Shown: in pieces, positions 20,772 to 28,974 of the stretch
Numbering within the stretch: position 1 is the first letter of the stretch
Layout: each line of letters starts with the position of its first letter
Source of the DNA: Janthinobacterium agaricidamnosum
GTDB taxonomy: Bacteria > Pseudomonadota > Gammaproteobacteria > Burkholderiales > Burkholderiaceae_D
Assembly: GCF_003667705.1 (NCBI RefSeq)
Contig: NZ_CP033019.1
Coordinates: forward strand, 1,674,001 to 1,738,000
Length of the DNA: 64,000 bases
Direction: 5' to 3'
The notes under the pieces: model-generated
The model's database searches: none
Told to the model about the DNA's origin: nothing
The model's input: the letters and a program-made list of their open reading frames with translations, nothing else
Position numbers and translations under genes: made by a program

Positions 20772-22373
20772 ATGCGACTCAATCTTCCCGTCAGCGATAC
20801 CGAGATCACACTGAGCGATAGCGAGACCATCGTCTCGACTACTGACTTGCAAGGCAATATCACCTATGCCAACCCGTATTTCATCGCCGTCAGCGGTTAC
20901 AGCGCGGAAGAATTGATCGGCGCGCCGCAAAACATCCTCCGGCATCCGGACATGCCGGCCGAAGCGTTCGCCGATTTCTGGGCGACCATCCGTTCGGGAC
21001 GCTCGTGGAGCGGCATGGTGAAAAACCGCTGCAAGAGCGGCGATTATTACTGGGTGCTGGCGAACGTGACGCCGGTGGTCGAAGACGGCGTGGCCGTCGG
21101 CTACATGTCGGTGCGCACCAAGCCGACGCGCCAGCAAGTGGCGCAGGCGTCCGCCCTGTATGCGCGCATCAAGGCGGGGCAGGCCGACGGCATCGTCATC
21201 AGCCAGGGCGCGGCCGTGCGCACGGGCTGGCTGGCCAGACTGGCGCGCTTGCGCGACCTGCCGCTGGGCCAGCGCATCGGCTGGAACCTGGGCCTGCTGA
21301 GCCTGGTATTACTGCTGCAACTGGCGTGGAATGCGGGCGCGTTGCCGGCTGCGGCCCACGGCTGGCTGACGGGCCTGTCCGTGCTGGCCTTGTGCGCGAC
21401 GCTGTATTTCTGGCACAGCTTGCACCGCGCCGTGCTGCAACCGCTGCAGCGGGCGCGCCAGGCCTGCGACGTGATGGCGGGCGGCGACCTGACGGGCGAG
21501 CTCGACACCACGCGGCGCGACGAGATGGGACAGTTGCTGCGTTCCTTGCGCCAACTGCGCGTGAACCTGCATTCCATCGTTGGCGACGTGCGCGGCAATT
21601 TCCTGCGCATCAGCATGGCCAGCCAGGAAATCGCCGCCGGCAATATGGATTTGTCCGGCCGCACGGAAGCGCAGGCCTCGGCCCTGCAGCAGACGGCGTC
21701 GAGCATGGAGCAGCTGGCGGCCACGGTGCAGCAAAATAGCGGCAACGCCGTGCAGGCCAGCGACATGGCGGGCAAGGTGCACGGCCTGGCAGGGCGCGGC
21801 GGCGAAATCGTCGGGCAGATGGTCCGCATGATGGAGGGCATTAACGTCTCGTCGAAGAAGATCGGCGACATCACGGGCATTATCGAAGGCATCGCTTTCC
21901 AGACGAATATTCTGGCCTTGAACGCGGCCGTCGAAGCGGCGCGCGCGGGCGACCAGGGGCGCGGTTTTGCCGTCGTGGCGGGCGAAGTGCGCAGCCTGGC
22001 CCATCGCAGCGCGGCGGCCGCCACGGAAATCAAGCAATTGATCACGGCGTCGCTGGAGCAAGTGCAGGCGGGTGCGAAGCTGGCGCAGCAGGCGGGCGTC
22101 AGCAGCGCCGAAATGCTGGGCGCCGTGCAGGGCGTGCACGGCATCATGGAAGAGATCGCCTCGGCCTCGCGCGAGCAAAGCCATGGCATCGGCCAGGTCA
22201 ACATGGCCGTCACGCAAATGGATGAAGTGACGCAACAGAACGCGGCGCTGGTCGAGGAATCGGCGGCCGCCTCCGCATCGCTGCAGGGCCAGACCTTGCA
22301 GCTGGAACAGGCGATGGCCCTGTTCAAGCTGGAACGCCGGGGTGCTACAGCAGGCGCTCTGACAACGCCTTGA
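20772..22373 (+). CDS. PAS-containing methyl-accepting chemotaxis protein, Aer-like
   Basis: This 533-residue protein has an N-terminal PAS domain (about 20-115: TDLQGNITYANPYFIAVSGY, then RCKSGDYYWVLANVTPV), two closely spaced hydrophobic segments (about 170-215), a HAMP-like region, and a cytoplasmic signalling domain. The hairpin tip is close to [21 protein letters not shown], the invariant MCP motif. The layout resembles the redox/energy taxis receptor Aer. GAGGA at 20759-20763 favours ATG 20772 over GTG 20766. Its stop overlaps the 3' end of the converging DUF2071-like gene by 29 bp. Confidence 0.88.
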   Translation: MRLNLPVSDTEITLSDSETIVSTTDLQGNITYANPYFIAVSGYSAEELIGAPQNILRHPDMPAEAFADFWATIRSGRSWSGMVKNRCKSGDYYWVLANVTPVVEDGVAVGYMSVRTKPTRQQVAQASALYARIKAGQADGIVISQGAAVRTGWLARLARLRDLPLGQRIGWNLGLLSLVLLLQLAWNAGALPAAAHGWLTGLSVLALCATLYFWHSLHRAVLQPLQRARQACDVMAGGDLTGELDTTRRDEMGQLLRSLRQLRVNLHSIVGDVRGNFLRISMASQEIAAGNMDLSGRTEAQASALQQTASSMEQLAATVQQNSGNAVQASDMAGKVHGLAGRGGEIVGQMVRMMEGINVSSKKIGDITGIIEGIAFQTNILALNAAVEAARAGDQGRGFAVVAGEVRSLAHRSAAAATEIKQLITASLEQVQAGAKLAQQAGVSSAEMLGAVQGVHGIMEEIASASREQSHGIGQVNMAVTQMDEVTQQNAALVEESAAASASLQGQTLQLEQAMALFKLERRGATAGALTTP

Positions 22374-23229
22374 AGGCAACCTTGGGCACGAGGAAGGCAA
22401 ACGGCTTCGATACGGGCGGCAACTGCCCCAGCAAGCCGCAGTCGGCGCGCAAGGCTGTCAGCGCTTGCACTTGATCCACATCAACGGGCAAGTCGATTTC
22501 GCCGAAGACCAGCTTGCCGTTGCGCGGCACGTGCGCGATGGCCCCATCCTGGCACGCGAGGAAAGCGACGGCGTCGCGCCAGTTGCCGAACAGTTGCTGC
22601 CATTCGGCATCGAGGCCATGCGCCGCCGTGATGGCCGCCTGCACATCGAGCGCCGGAGCGCTGCCGGCGCCGCTGGCGATGCTGCAGTGCGCCTGCGTGG
22701 CCGTGACGTCCAGCGCCATGCCGGCCGCCAGGTGCGTGGGCAGGATATCGCTGAACAGGCGCGTGCCCAGCGCATGCGGCAGGCTGGCCATGATGTTTTT
22801 CAAAAAATATACGCAGGGTATGGCCGGCGCGCCCGGCGGCGTGCGCTCCAGGTACAGGCGCCAGTTGCTTTGCAGGGGAGACGGCAGCAGACGGCGCAGC
22901 GGGCCGAGCAGTGCAGGGCCGAAATGCCCGTGGCGGTAGGTCAGCACCGTGAACGGCGTCTTGCCGTCGCGCTGCCACAGGGTCACGCCCGGCGGCAATA
23001 ATGTCTGCGCCGCAGCGGCATCGACCAGCCAGCTTACGTAGACGACGTCGCGCACGTCGCTGTGCAGGGTCAGGAAGGGCAGGCGCGACATGACGGCCTG
23101 GCGCAGTTCGGCGAAATGCGCGCAATTGGCGAGCGCGGCAAACAGGCGCCCCGGCCAGCCCGCGCGCGGGTGGCGGTAAGTGTTGTCTTGCAATTGGGAA
23201 CTTTCGGGGAAAAAACTGAGAGGTAACAC
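22345..23229 (-). CDS. DUF2071 (YqjF-like) family protein
   Basis: This frame has up to 294 residues. The core (PFLTLHSDVRDVVYVSWLVD, LLPPGVTL, FTVLTYRHGHFGP, YFLKNIMAS) matches uncharacterised YqjF/DUF2071 proteins, which share the acetoacetate-decarboxylase fold. No function is established. The longest frame starts at a GTG (23229); internal starts near 23193 (TTG) or at the ATG of MSRLPFLT are possible, so the N-terminus is uncertain. Its 3' end overlaps the chemoreceptor gene by 29 bp. Confidence 0.65.
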   Translation of the reverse strand: MLPLSFFPESSQLQDNTYRHPRAGWPGRLFAALANCAHFAELRQAVMSRLPFLTLHSDVRDVVYVSWLVDAAAAQTLLPPGVTLWQRDGKTPFTVLTYRHGHFGPALLGPLRRLLPSPLQSNWRLYLERTPPGAPAIPCVYFLKNIMASLPHALGTRLFSDILPTHLAAGMALDVTATQAHCSIASGAGSAPALDVQAAITAAHGLDAEWQQLFGNWRDAVAFLACQDGAIAHVPRNGKLVFGEIDLPVDVDQVQALTALRADCGLLGQLPPVSKPFAFLVPKVAFKALSERLL

Positions 23230-23362
23230 TCACGCAACAGCGCCCGTCCACATCATCGCGAGCGGCAGCGATGTGTGGCCGAGACGCGCAGCTGTGCTGG
23301 AGCACAGCGAGCATCGCAGGCCGCACAGGGCGCCGCGCAGCCGATGTGGGCGGGCGTCACTA

Positions 23363-24145
23363 TTACTGCATATGCCAGCCGTGGCTGACGACGATCGATT
23401 GTCCGCTCAGGGCGTTCGACGGGAAGGCGGCCAGGAAGATGGCCGTTTGCGCCACGTCCTGCGTGGTGGTGAATTCGCCGTCGATCGTGTCTTTCAGCAT
23501 CACTTTCTTGATCACGTCTTCTTCGCTGATGTGCAGCTGGGCCGCCTGTTCGGGGATTTGCTTGTCGACCAGCGGCGTGCGCACGAAGCCGGGGCAGATG
23601 ACGTTGGCGCGGATGCCATCCTTGGCGCCTTCCTTGGCCACCACCTTGGCCAGGCCCAGCAGACCATGCTTGGCGGCAACGTAGGCGCTCTTGAATGGCG
23701 AGCCTTCGTGCGAATGCACGGAACCCATGTAGATGATGGCGCCGCCGCGGCCCGCCTTGATCATTTCGCGCATGCACGCGCGCGTGGTGAGGAAGGCGCC
23801 GTCCATGTGAATGGCCAGCATCTTTTTCCACTGGTCGAACGGGTAGTCGACGACGGGGCTGATGATCTGGATGCCCGCGTTGCTGATCAGAATGTCGATG
23901 CCGCCGAAGTGGGCCACGGCGTCCGCCACGCCCTTGTCGACCTGCTCTTCGCTGGAGACATCCATGGCGACGGCAAACGCCTGGCCGCCCGATTGCTTGA
24001 TTTCCTCGGCCGTCTTGCTGGCCGCTTCCAGGGCCAGGTCGGCGATGACGACCTTGGCGCCCTGTTTTGCGTATTCGATGGCCATTTCCTTGCCGATACC
24101 ACTGGCGGCGCCGGTAATCAGTGCGACTTTGTCTTTGAGTTGCAT
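23363..24145 (-). CDS. bdhA: D-3-hydroxybutyrate dehydrogenase
   Basis: This 260-residue short-chain dehydrogenase interconverts 3-hydroxybutyrate and acetoacetate with NAD, a step in polyhydroxybutyrate or ketone use. The Rossmann motif TGAASGIG (about 10-17), NAG (about 89-91), catalytic Ser in [10 protein letters not shown] and YVAAK (Tyr/Lys) are all present. The C-terminal [12 protein letters not shown] is typical of BdhA. The ATG at 24145 has AAAGGA upstream; the longer open frame to 24853 is noncoding shadow. The AraC gene upstream on the same strand could be its regulator. Confidence 0.9.
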   Translation of the reverse strand: MQLKDKVALITGAASGIGKEMAIEYAKQGAKVVIADLALEAASKTAEEIKQSGGQAFAVAMDVSSEEQVDKGVADAVAHFGGIDILISNAGIQIISPVVDYPFDQWKKMLAIHMDGAFLTTRACMREMIKAGRGGAIIYMGSVHSHEGSPFKSAYVAAKHGLLGLAKVVAKEGAKDGIRANVICPGFVRTPLVDKQIPEQAAQLHISEEDVIKKVMLKDTIDGEFTTTQDVAQTAIFLAAFPSNALSGQSIVVSHGWHMQ

Positions 24146-24216
24146 ATTAATCCTTTGCATTGCGGGTTGGAGTGATCGTGGGAAGTCAGACTTTGCCAGT
24201 ATAGCCAGAAAACGCG

Positions 24217-25305
24217 TCAGGCATGGCCCGCGCACGCCTGTAAACCGGCTTGCTTTTCCTGTAATTGCTGCAGGCGCCAGGCGCCGGGATTGGTGCCGGC
24301 CCAGACGCGGAACGCGTGGTTGAACGCGCTTTGCTCCTGGTAGCCGAGCAGGAAGGCGATGTCGACCAGCGACAGGTCCGGCTCGCGCAGATAGTCGCGC
24401 GCCAGGCCATAGCGGGCCTGGTCCAGCACGGCCTGGAAGCTGGTGCCCGCGTCGGCCAGCTTGCGCTGCAGGGTGCGCGGCGTGACGGCCAGTGCGGCGG
24501 CAACGGTGGCCAGCCGTGCCGAACCCTGGCGCAAGCCCGCCACGATGGCCGCGTGGACTTGCGCGTCGATGCCGGCGCCCGTGTCCGCTGCGGCCTGGCG
24601 CTGCGCCAGCAATTGTTCCGCATGCTGGCACAGCACGGGATACAGGCTGATGTCGGCGTTCGGCACGGGCCAGTCCAGCAATTGCGCGTCGAAGGTGGCG
24701 GTGTTGGCGGCGGCGTTGAAGGCGGGCAGGCTGCCCAGCACGCGCACGTATTCGTCGCGGTGCGCCGCGTGGCGCAGCAAGTCGCCGCCGCCATCGTGGG
24801 TAAAGGCCAGCCGGGCCGGCGGCAGCGGCATGCCCGCCAGCCAGTCGCCGCACACCTTGACGCCGGCAAAGACGCTGTCGACCAGGTGCCGGCTGGCGCC
24901 CGGATAGTTGCTGGCCCAGCGGTAATGTGCGATGGCGCCGTCGCGCTGCAGGGTCGAGCGGCCCAGGTCGTGCGCCAGCCGTTCATAGCGGGCCGTCTGT
25001 TCCAGCGCCTGGCCCACGTTGCTGCAACTGAGCAAGATCAAGCCATACGCGCTGTACGTGCCCATGCGCACGCGCTGGCCCACGTGCAGGCCGAAATGCG
25101 CGTCGCCCGCCAGCAGCGCGCCCGCATCGAGCAGACGCACGTAGTCGCGCGCGGCCAAGCCCATGCCAGGCGCGGAGGCTTCCAGGCCGTGCGGCGCCAC
25201 GCCGGCCGCCTGCGCCAGGGTGACGCTATCGATGCCGTGGGCGCCGGCCGCTTCCAGCAGCGGCAGCAGATAGGCGCCGGCGACCCGGCCGTCAGTGCTT
25301 GTCAT
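24217..25305 (-). CDS. AraC-family transcriptional regulator with arabinose-binding-type N-domain
   Basis: This 362-residue regulator has an N-terminal domain of the type found in OruR/ArgR-like AraC proteins ([27 protein letters not shown]) and a C-terminal AraC HTH ([17 protein letters not shown], then [18 protein letters not shown]). It lies between 3-hydroxybutyrate dehydrogenase (72 bp downstream, same strand) and the flavoprotein/kinase operon (divergent, 133 bp away). It could control either. Pseudomonads carry an AraC gene next to a comparable flavoprotein/GlpD/FGGY cluster, which favours the latter. Confidence 0.85.
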   Translation of the reverse strand: MTSTDGRVAGAYLLPLLEAAGAHGIDSVTLAQAAGVAPHGLEASAPGMGLAARDYVRLLDAGALLAGDAHFGLHVGQRVRMGTYSAYGLILLSCSNVGQALEQTARYERLAHDLGRSTLQRDGAIAHYRWASNYPGASRHLVDSVFAGVKVCGDWLAGMPLPPARLAFTHDGGGDLLRHAAHRDEYVRVLGSLPAFNAAANTATFDAQLLDWPVPNADISLYPVLCQHAEQLLAQRQAAADTGAGIDAQVHAAIVAGLRQGSARLATVAAALAVTPRTLQRKLADAGTSFQAVLDQARYGLARDYLREPDLSLVDIAFLLGYQEQSAFNHAFRVWAGTNPGAWRLQQLQEKQAGLQACAGHA

Positions 25306-25438
25306 GATGGAACAATGCGATTGTCATGAAAAACCAATACCCTTCGTCTGTGGCGGCATATGCTATTGATCTAGCAAGAAAATCAGGCAAGAACAGTATA
25401 GCAAGCCGCCGTGGCGCGCAACTGGCCGAATACAGGGG

Positions 25439-27055
25439 ATGTCCATGCAACGCTGGAATGGCTGGGGAGATGAAAGCATCGTGTATGCGCTGAACGAGGA
25501 TGCGCTGGCATTCCTGCGCGAGCGCCTGGGGCCAGGCAGCGGCATAGCCGACGCCAGCTTCGATGACGCCTGCGCGCAGGTGCCCGCCTCGCGCCTGGCG
25601 CCGCATCCGCTGATCGACACCCGGCCTGCCACGCGCGTGCGCCATGCGCTCGGTCAAAGCCTGCCCGACTGGTTTAAATTACGCCACGGCCGCATCGGCG
25701 CGGTGCCCGACGGCGTGGCCTTTCCCGACAGCGCGCTGCAGGTGCGCCAGCTGCTCGCGTATGCGCGTCAGGCGTGCGTGACCGTCATTCCCCATGGCGG
25801 CGGCACCAGCGTGGCCGGGCATTTGACGGTGGCGGCGGGGCCGCGCCCCGTGCTGTCGATCAGTCTCGTGCGCCTGTGCGCGCTGGGCCACCTGGACCGC
25901 GAGGCGCAGCTGGCCACGTTCGGCGCGGGCGTGTATGGCCCCGACCTGGAGGCGCAGCTGCGCGCGCAGGGCTACACCCTGGGCCATTATCCGCAGTCGT
26001 TCGAGTATTCCACATTGGGCGGCTGGATCGCCACGCGCTCGTCGGGCCAGCAATCGCTGCGCTATGGCCGCATCGAGCAGCTGTTCGCGGGCGGCGAGGT
26101 GGAAACCCCGTCCGGGACCTTGAGCATCCCCACGTTTCCCGCCTCGGCGGCCGGCATCGACCTGCGCGAAATGGTGCTCGGCTCCGAAGGGCGGCTGGGC
26201 ATCGTGACGCAGGCCACCGTGCGCGTTTCGCCGCTGCCGCCGTATGAGGCGTTCCACGCCGTGTTTTTCGCCGACTGGGGCCAGGCGCAGGCGGCCGTGC
26301 GGACGCTGGCCCAATCGCGCCTGTCCTTGTGCATGCTGCGCCTGTCGAACGCGCTCGAAACGCAAACCATGCTAACCCTGGCCGGCCATAAAAAACTCGT
26401 GGGACTGCTGGAGCGCTACCTGTCGCTGCGCGGCTGCGGCGAAGGCAAGTGCATGCTGATGCTGGGCGTCAGCGGCGACGAGAAACCGGCGCGCGCGGCC
26501 CTGCGCGGCGCCCTGGCTGTGGCGCGGCGGCACAAGGGCGTGCACGTGGGGCGCCACATGGGCGACAAGTGGAAGCAGGGACGCTTTCGCAACGTCTACC
26601 TGCGCAACGGCGCGTGGGAACACGGCTATGTCATCGACACGGTGGAAACGGCTGTCGACTGGCCACGCGTGGCGCCCATGATGGCGGCGCTGGAGCAGGC
26701 GGGCGCCCGCGCGCTGGCACAGCACGGCGAGCAGGTGCACGCGTACACGCATTTGTCGCACGTGTATGCGCAGGGCGCCAGCGTCTACACCACGTATGTG
26801 TACCGGCTGGCGTCCACGTATGAAGACAACATGGCGCGCTGGCGCAGTTTGAAAGACGCGGCCGGCGCCGCCATCGTCGCCAACGGCGGCACCATCAGCC
26901 ACCAGCATGGCGTTGGCACGGACCATGCGCCGTGGCTGATGGCCGAAAAGGGAGAACTGGGCATCGCCGCCATGCGTGCGCTGCTGCGCCAGTTCGACCC
27001 GCAGGGCATGATGAATCCCGGCAAACTGCTGCCCGAGGCCGGAGGCCCATCGTGA
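25439..27055 (+). CDS. FAD-linked oxidase of the alkyl-DHAP synthase (AGPS-like) family
   Basis: This 538-residue flavoprotein has a PCMH-type FAD domain with IPHGGGTSVAGHL (about 117-129) and PQSFEYSTLGGWIATRSSGQ (about 183-202), the latter being highly characteristic of alkylglycerone-phosphate synthases. Near the C-terminus, HQHGVG (about 486-491) stands where AGPS has three consecutive active-site His, so the middle one is Gln here. AGPS exchanges an acyl for an alkyl chain on dihydroxyacetone phosphate to make ether lipids. Whether this protein makes or breaks such compounds cannot be told from sequence. It overlaps the next gene by 4 bp (GTGA) and heads a four-gene operon. Confidence 0.8.
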   Translation: MSMQRWNGWGDESIVYALNEDALAFLRERLGPGSGIADASFDDACAQVPASRLAPHPLIDTRPATRVRHALGQSLPDWFKLRHGRIGAVPDGVAFPDSALQVRQLLAYARQACVTVIPHGGGTSVAGHLTVAAGPRPVLSISLVRLCALGHLDREAQLATFGAGVYGPDLEAQLRAQGYTLGHYPQSFEYSTLGGWIATRSSGQQSLRYGRIEQLFAGGEVETPSGTLSIPTFPASAAGIDLREMVLGSEGRLGIVTQATVRVSPLPPYEAFHAVFFADWGQAQAAVRTLAQSRLSLCMLRLSNALETQTMLTLAGHKKLVGLLERYLSLRGCGEGKCMLMLGVSGDEKPARAALRGALAVARRHKGVHVGRHMGDKWKQGRFRNVYLRNGAWEHGYVIDTVETAVDWPRVAPMMAALEQAGARALAQHGEQVHAYTHLSHVYAQGASVYTTYVYRLASTYEDNMARWRSLKDAAGAAIVANGGTISHQHGVGTDHAPWLMAEKGELGIAAMRALLRQFDPQGMMNPGKLLPEAGGPS

Positions 27056-28620
27056 ACAGGGCGGATCTGCCTGGCGTCCTGGCGCGCGAGTGGGATGTGC
27101 TGATCGTCGGCGGCGGCATCACGGGCGCCGGCATCCTGCTGGAAGCGGCGCGGCGCGGCTTGAAGGCGCTGCTGGTGGAACAGCGCGATTTCGCCTGGGG
27201 CACGTCGAGCCGGTCATCAAAGCTGGTGCACGGGGGCTTGCGCTACCTGAAGCAGGGACAGTTCGCCATGACGCGCGAGTCGGTGCACGAGCGGGTAGCC
27301 TTGCTGGCGGATGCGGCGGGGCTGGTCGAGCCGCAAGGCTTCGCCTTCGGCGACTACGCGGGCAGGAAGCCGGGGCGGCGCCAGTTCATGCTGGGCCTGG
27401 CCATCTACGACGTGATGGCGGGCAAGCGCGCGCGCCGCTATGTCGATGCGTCTGACTTTGCCATGCTGGCGCCGCACGTCCGGCGCGACGAGCTGCGGGG
27501 CGGCATGCTGTACCAGGACGCCAAGACGGACGACGCGCGCCTGGTGCTGCGCGTGCTGCAGGAGGCACGGCGTCATGGCGGCGTGGCCGTCAATTACCTG
27601 GGCGTGGCATCGCTGCTGCGCGAAGATGGCAAGGTCGCCGGCGCCACCTTGAACGATGCGCTCGATGGCATGGCATGCACCGTGCGCGCGCGCCTGGTGA
27701 TCAGCGCCACGGGCGCCTGGGCCGACGCCTTGCGCGGCCAGGTGGGAGAGCAGCCGAAACTGCGGCCCCTGCGCGGCAGCCATCTGCTGCTGCCGGCCTG
27801 GCGCTTGCCGCTGGCGCAAGCCGTCAGCCTGATGCACCCGCACGACGGCCGTCCCGTGTTTGCGTATCCGTGGGAGGGCGTGACCCTGGTGGGCACCACC
27901 GATGTCGACCACGGCGCCAGCCTGGACCTGGAACCGGCCATCACGCGCGGCGAACTCGATTACCTGCTGGCGGCGCTGCGCTGGCAATTCCCGCAGCTGG
28001 CGCTGGGCGAAGACGACGTGCTGGCCACGTTTGCCGGCGTGCGCCCCGTGATCGACAGCGGCCGGCTTGACCCGTCGAAGGAAGCGCGCGAACATGCGCT
28101 GTGGCTGGAAAACGGCTTGCTGACGGTGGCGGGCGGCAAGCTGACGACGTTCCGCGTGATTGCCCTCGATGCCTTGCGGCGCGCCGCGCCGCTGCTGCCG
28201 GGCTGGCAGGCGGATTTGCGTCCGCTGCCGATTTTCGACGCCACGCCGCCCTTGTCGGGCAAGGCCTTGCTGCTCGACGGCGAGCAGCGCGAACGGCTGC
28301 TGGGCCGTCATGGCGCGGGGGCGCAGGCCCTGTGCGATGCGGCGCGGGACGGTGAACTCGAGCCGATTCCCGGCACGCAGACGCTGTGGGCGCAGCTGCG
28401 CTGGGGCGCGCGCATGGAAGACGTGCAGCACCTGGACGACTTGCTGCTGCGGCGCACGCGCCTCGGTTTGCAGCTGGCCGGCGGCGCGCTTGCTATCATG
28501 CCGCGCCTGCGCGCCATCTGTCAGCATGAACTGGGCTGGGACGATGCGCGCTGGGAGGAAGAACAGCGGCGCTACCTGGCCCTGTGGCGCCGCCATTACA
28601 GCGTGCCGCAGGGCGATTGA
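27052..28620 (+). CDS. GlpD-like FAD-dependent glycerol-3-phosphate dehydrogenase/oxidase
   Basis: This 522-residue flavoprotein has the dinucleotide-binding motif DVLIVGGGITGAGI (about 15-28) and the family segment SSRSSKLVHGGLRYL. It resembles GlpD, which oxidises sn-glycerol-3-phosphate to DHAP and passes electrons to quinone. The start is GTG 27052: a GGAGG box at 27041-27045 and the 4-bp overlap with the upstream stop both support it. Its product DHAP would be a natural partner for the AGPS-like enzyme upstream. It is distinct from a housekeeping glpD locus: no glpF or classical glpK lies next to it. Confidence 0.85.
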   Translation: MNRADLPGVLAREWDVLIVGGGITGAGILLEAARRGLKALLVEQRDFAWGTSSRSSKLVHGGLRYLKQGQFAMTRESVHERVALLADAAGLVEPQGFAFGDYAGRKPGRRQFMLGLAIYDVMAGKRARRYVDASDFAMLAPHVRRDELRGGMLYQDAKTDDARLVLRVLQEARRHGGVAVNYLGVASLLREDGKVAGATLNDALDGMACTVRARLVISATGAWADALRGQVGEQPKLRPLRGSHLLLPAWRLPLAQAVSLMHPHDGRPVFAYPWEGVTLVGTTDVDHGASLDLEPAITRGELDYLLAALRWQFPQLALGEDDVLATFAGVRPVIDSGRLDPSKEAREHALWLENGLLTVAGGKLTTFRVIALDALRRAAPLLPGWQADLRPLPIFDATPPLSGKALLLDGEQRERLLGRHGAGAQALCDAARDGELEPIPGTQTLWAQLRWGARMEDVQHLDDLLLRRTRLGLQLAGGALAIMPRLRAICQHELGWDDARWEEEQRRYLALWRRHYSVPQGD

Positions 28621-28653
28621 AAAACCATAAAAAATAAACAAGAGGAGAGCATC

Positions 28654-28971
28654 ATCGACACGACCCTGTTTGGCCAGCCCCTGGTGCTGGGCGACGCCCG
28701 CATCACCTACGACAGCCTGTCGCCGCTGGACTTGCGCCAGCCCATCGATACCCTCGTCGACGACCTGGGCGAAGACCTGCTGCAAATCACGTGCGCGAAT
28801 GGCGACATCGTCGACGTGGGCTGGTATCCGGCCTGGAGCGAACAGGGGCGCTTGCGCGTGGTGGCCGTGCGCGGGCAGGACTGGGAAGCGCCCGTCTTCA
28901 GCGCGCAGCCTGAAAAAGATCCGCAGGCGCTGCTGCAGGCGCTGCGCGCCGCGCTGGCCAGCCTGGCATAA
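28654..28971 (+). CDS. short conserved-looking protein, probable ATC start
   Basis: This protein of about 105 residues sits between the GlpD-like and kinase genes, 3 bp before the kinase start. A strong Shine-Dalgarno AGAGGAG (28641-28647) is followed at normal distance by ATC ATC GAC, with no ATG, GTG or TTG there. The first standard in-frame start is a GTG at 28684, 36 bp beyond the Shine-Dalgarno. I therefore place the start at ATC 28654 (or 28651). The protein is acidic, with YDSLSPLDLRQPID and IVDVGWYPAWSEQGRLRVV; I do not recognise the family. The tight packing suggests a role with its operon partners. Confidence 0.6.
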   Translation: MDTTLFGQPLVLGDARITYDSLSPLDLRQPIDTLVDDLGEDLLQITCANGDIVDVGWYPAWSEQGRLRVVAVRGQDWEAPVFSAQPEKDPQALLQALRAALASLA

Positions 28972-28974
28972 GCG

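Noticed and set aside
24146..24853. Upstream in-frame extension of 3-hydroxybutyrate dehydrogenase
   Set aside because: The extension overlaps the AraC gene on the same strand in another frame, and the dehydrogenase family starts at [12 protein letters not shown].
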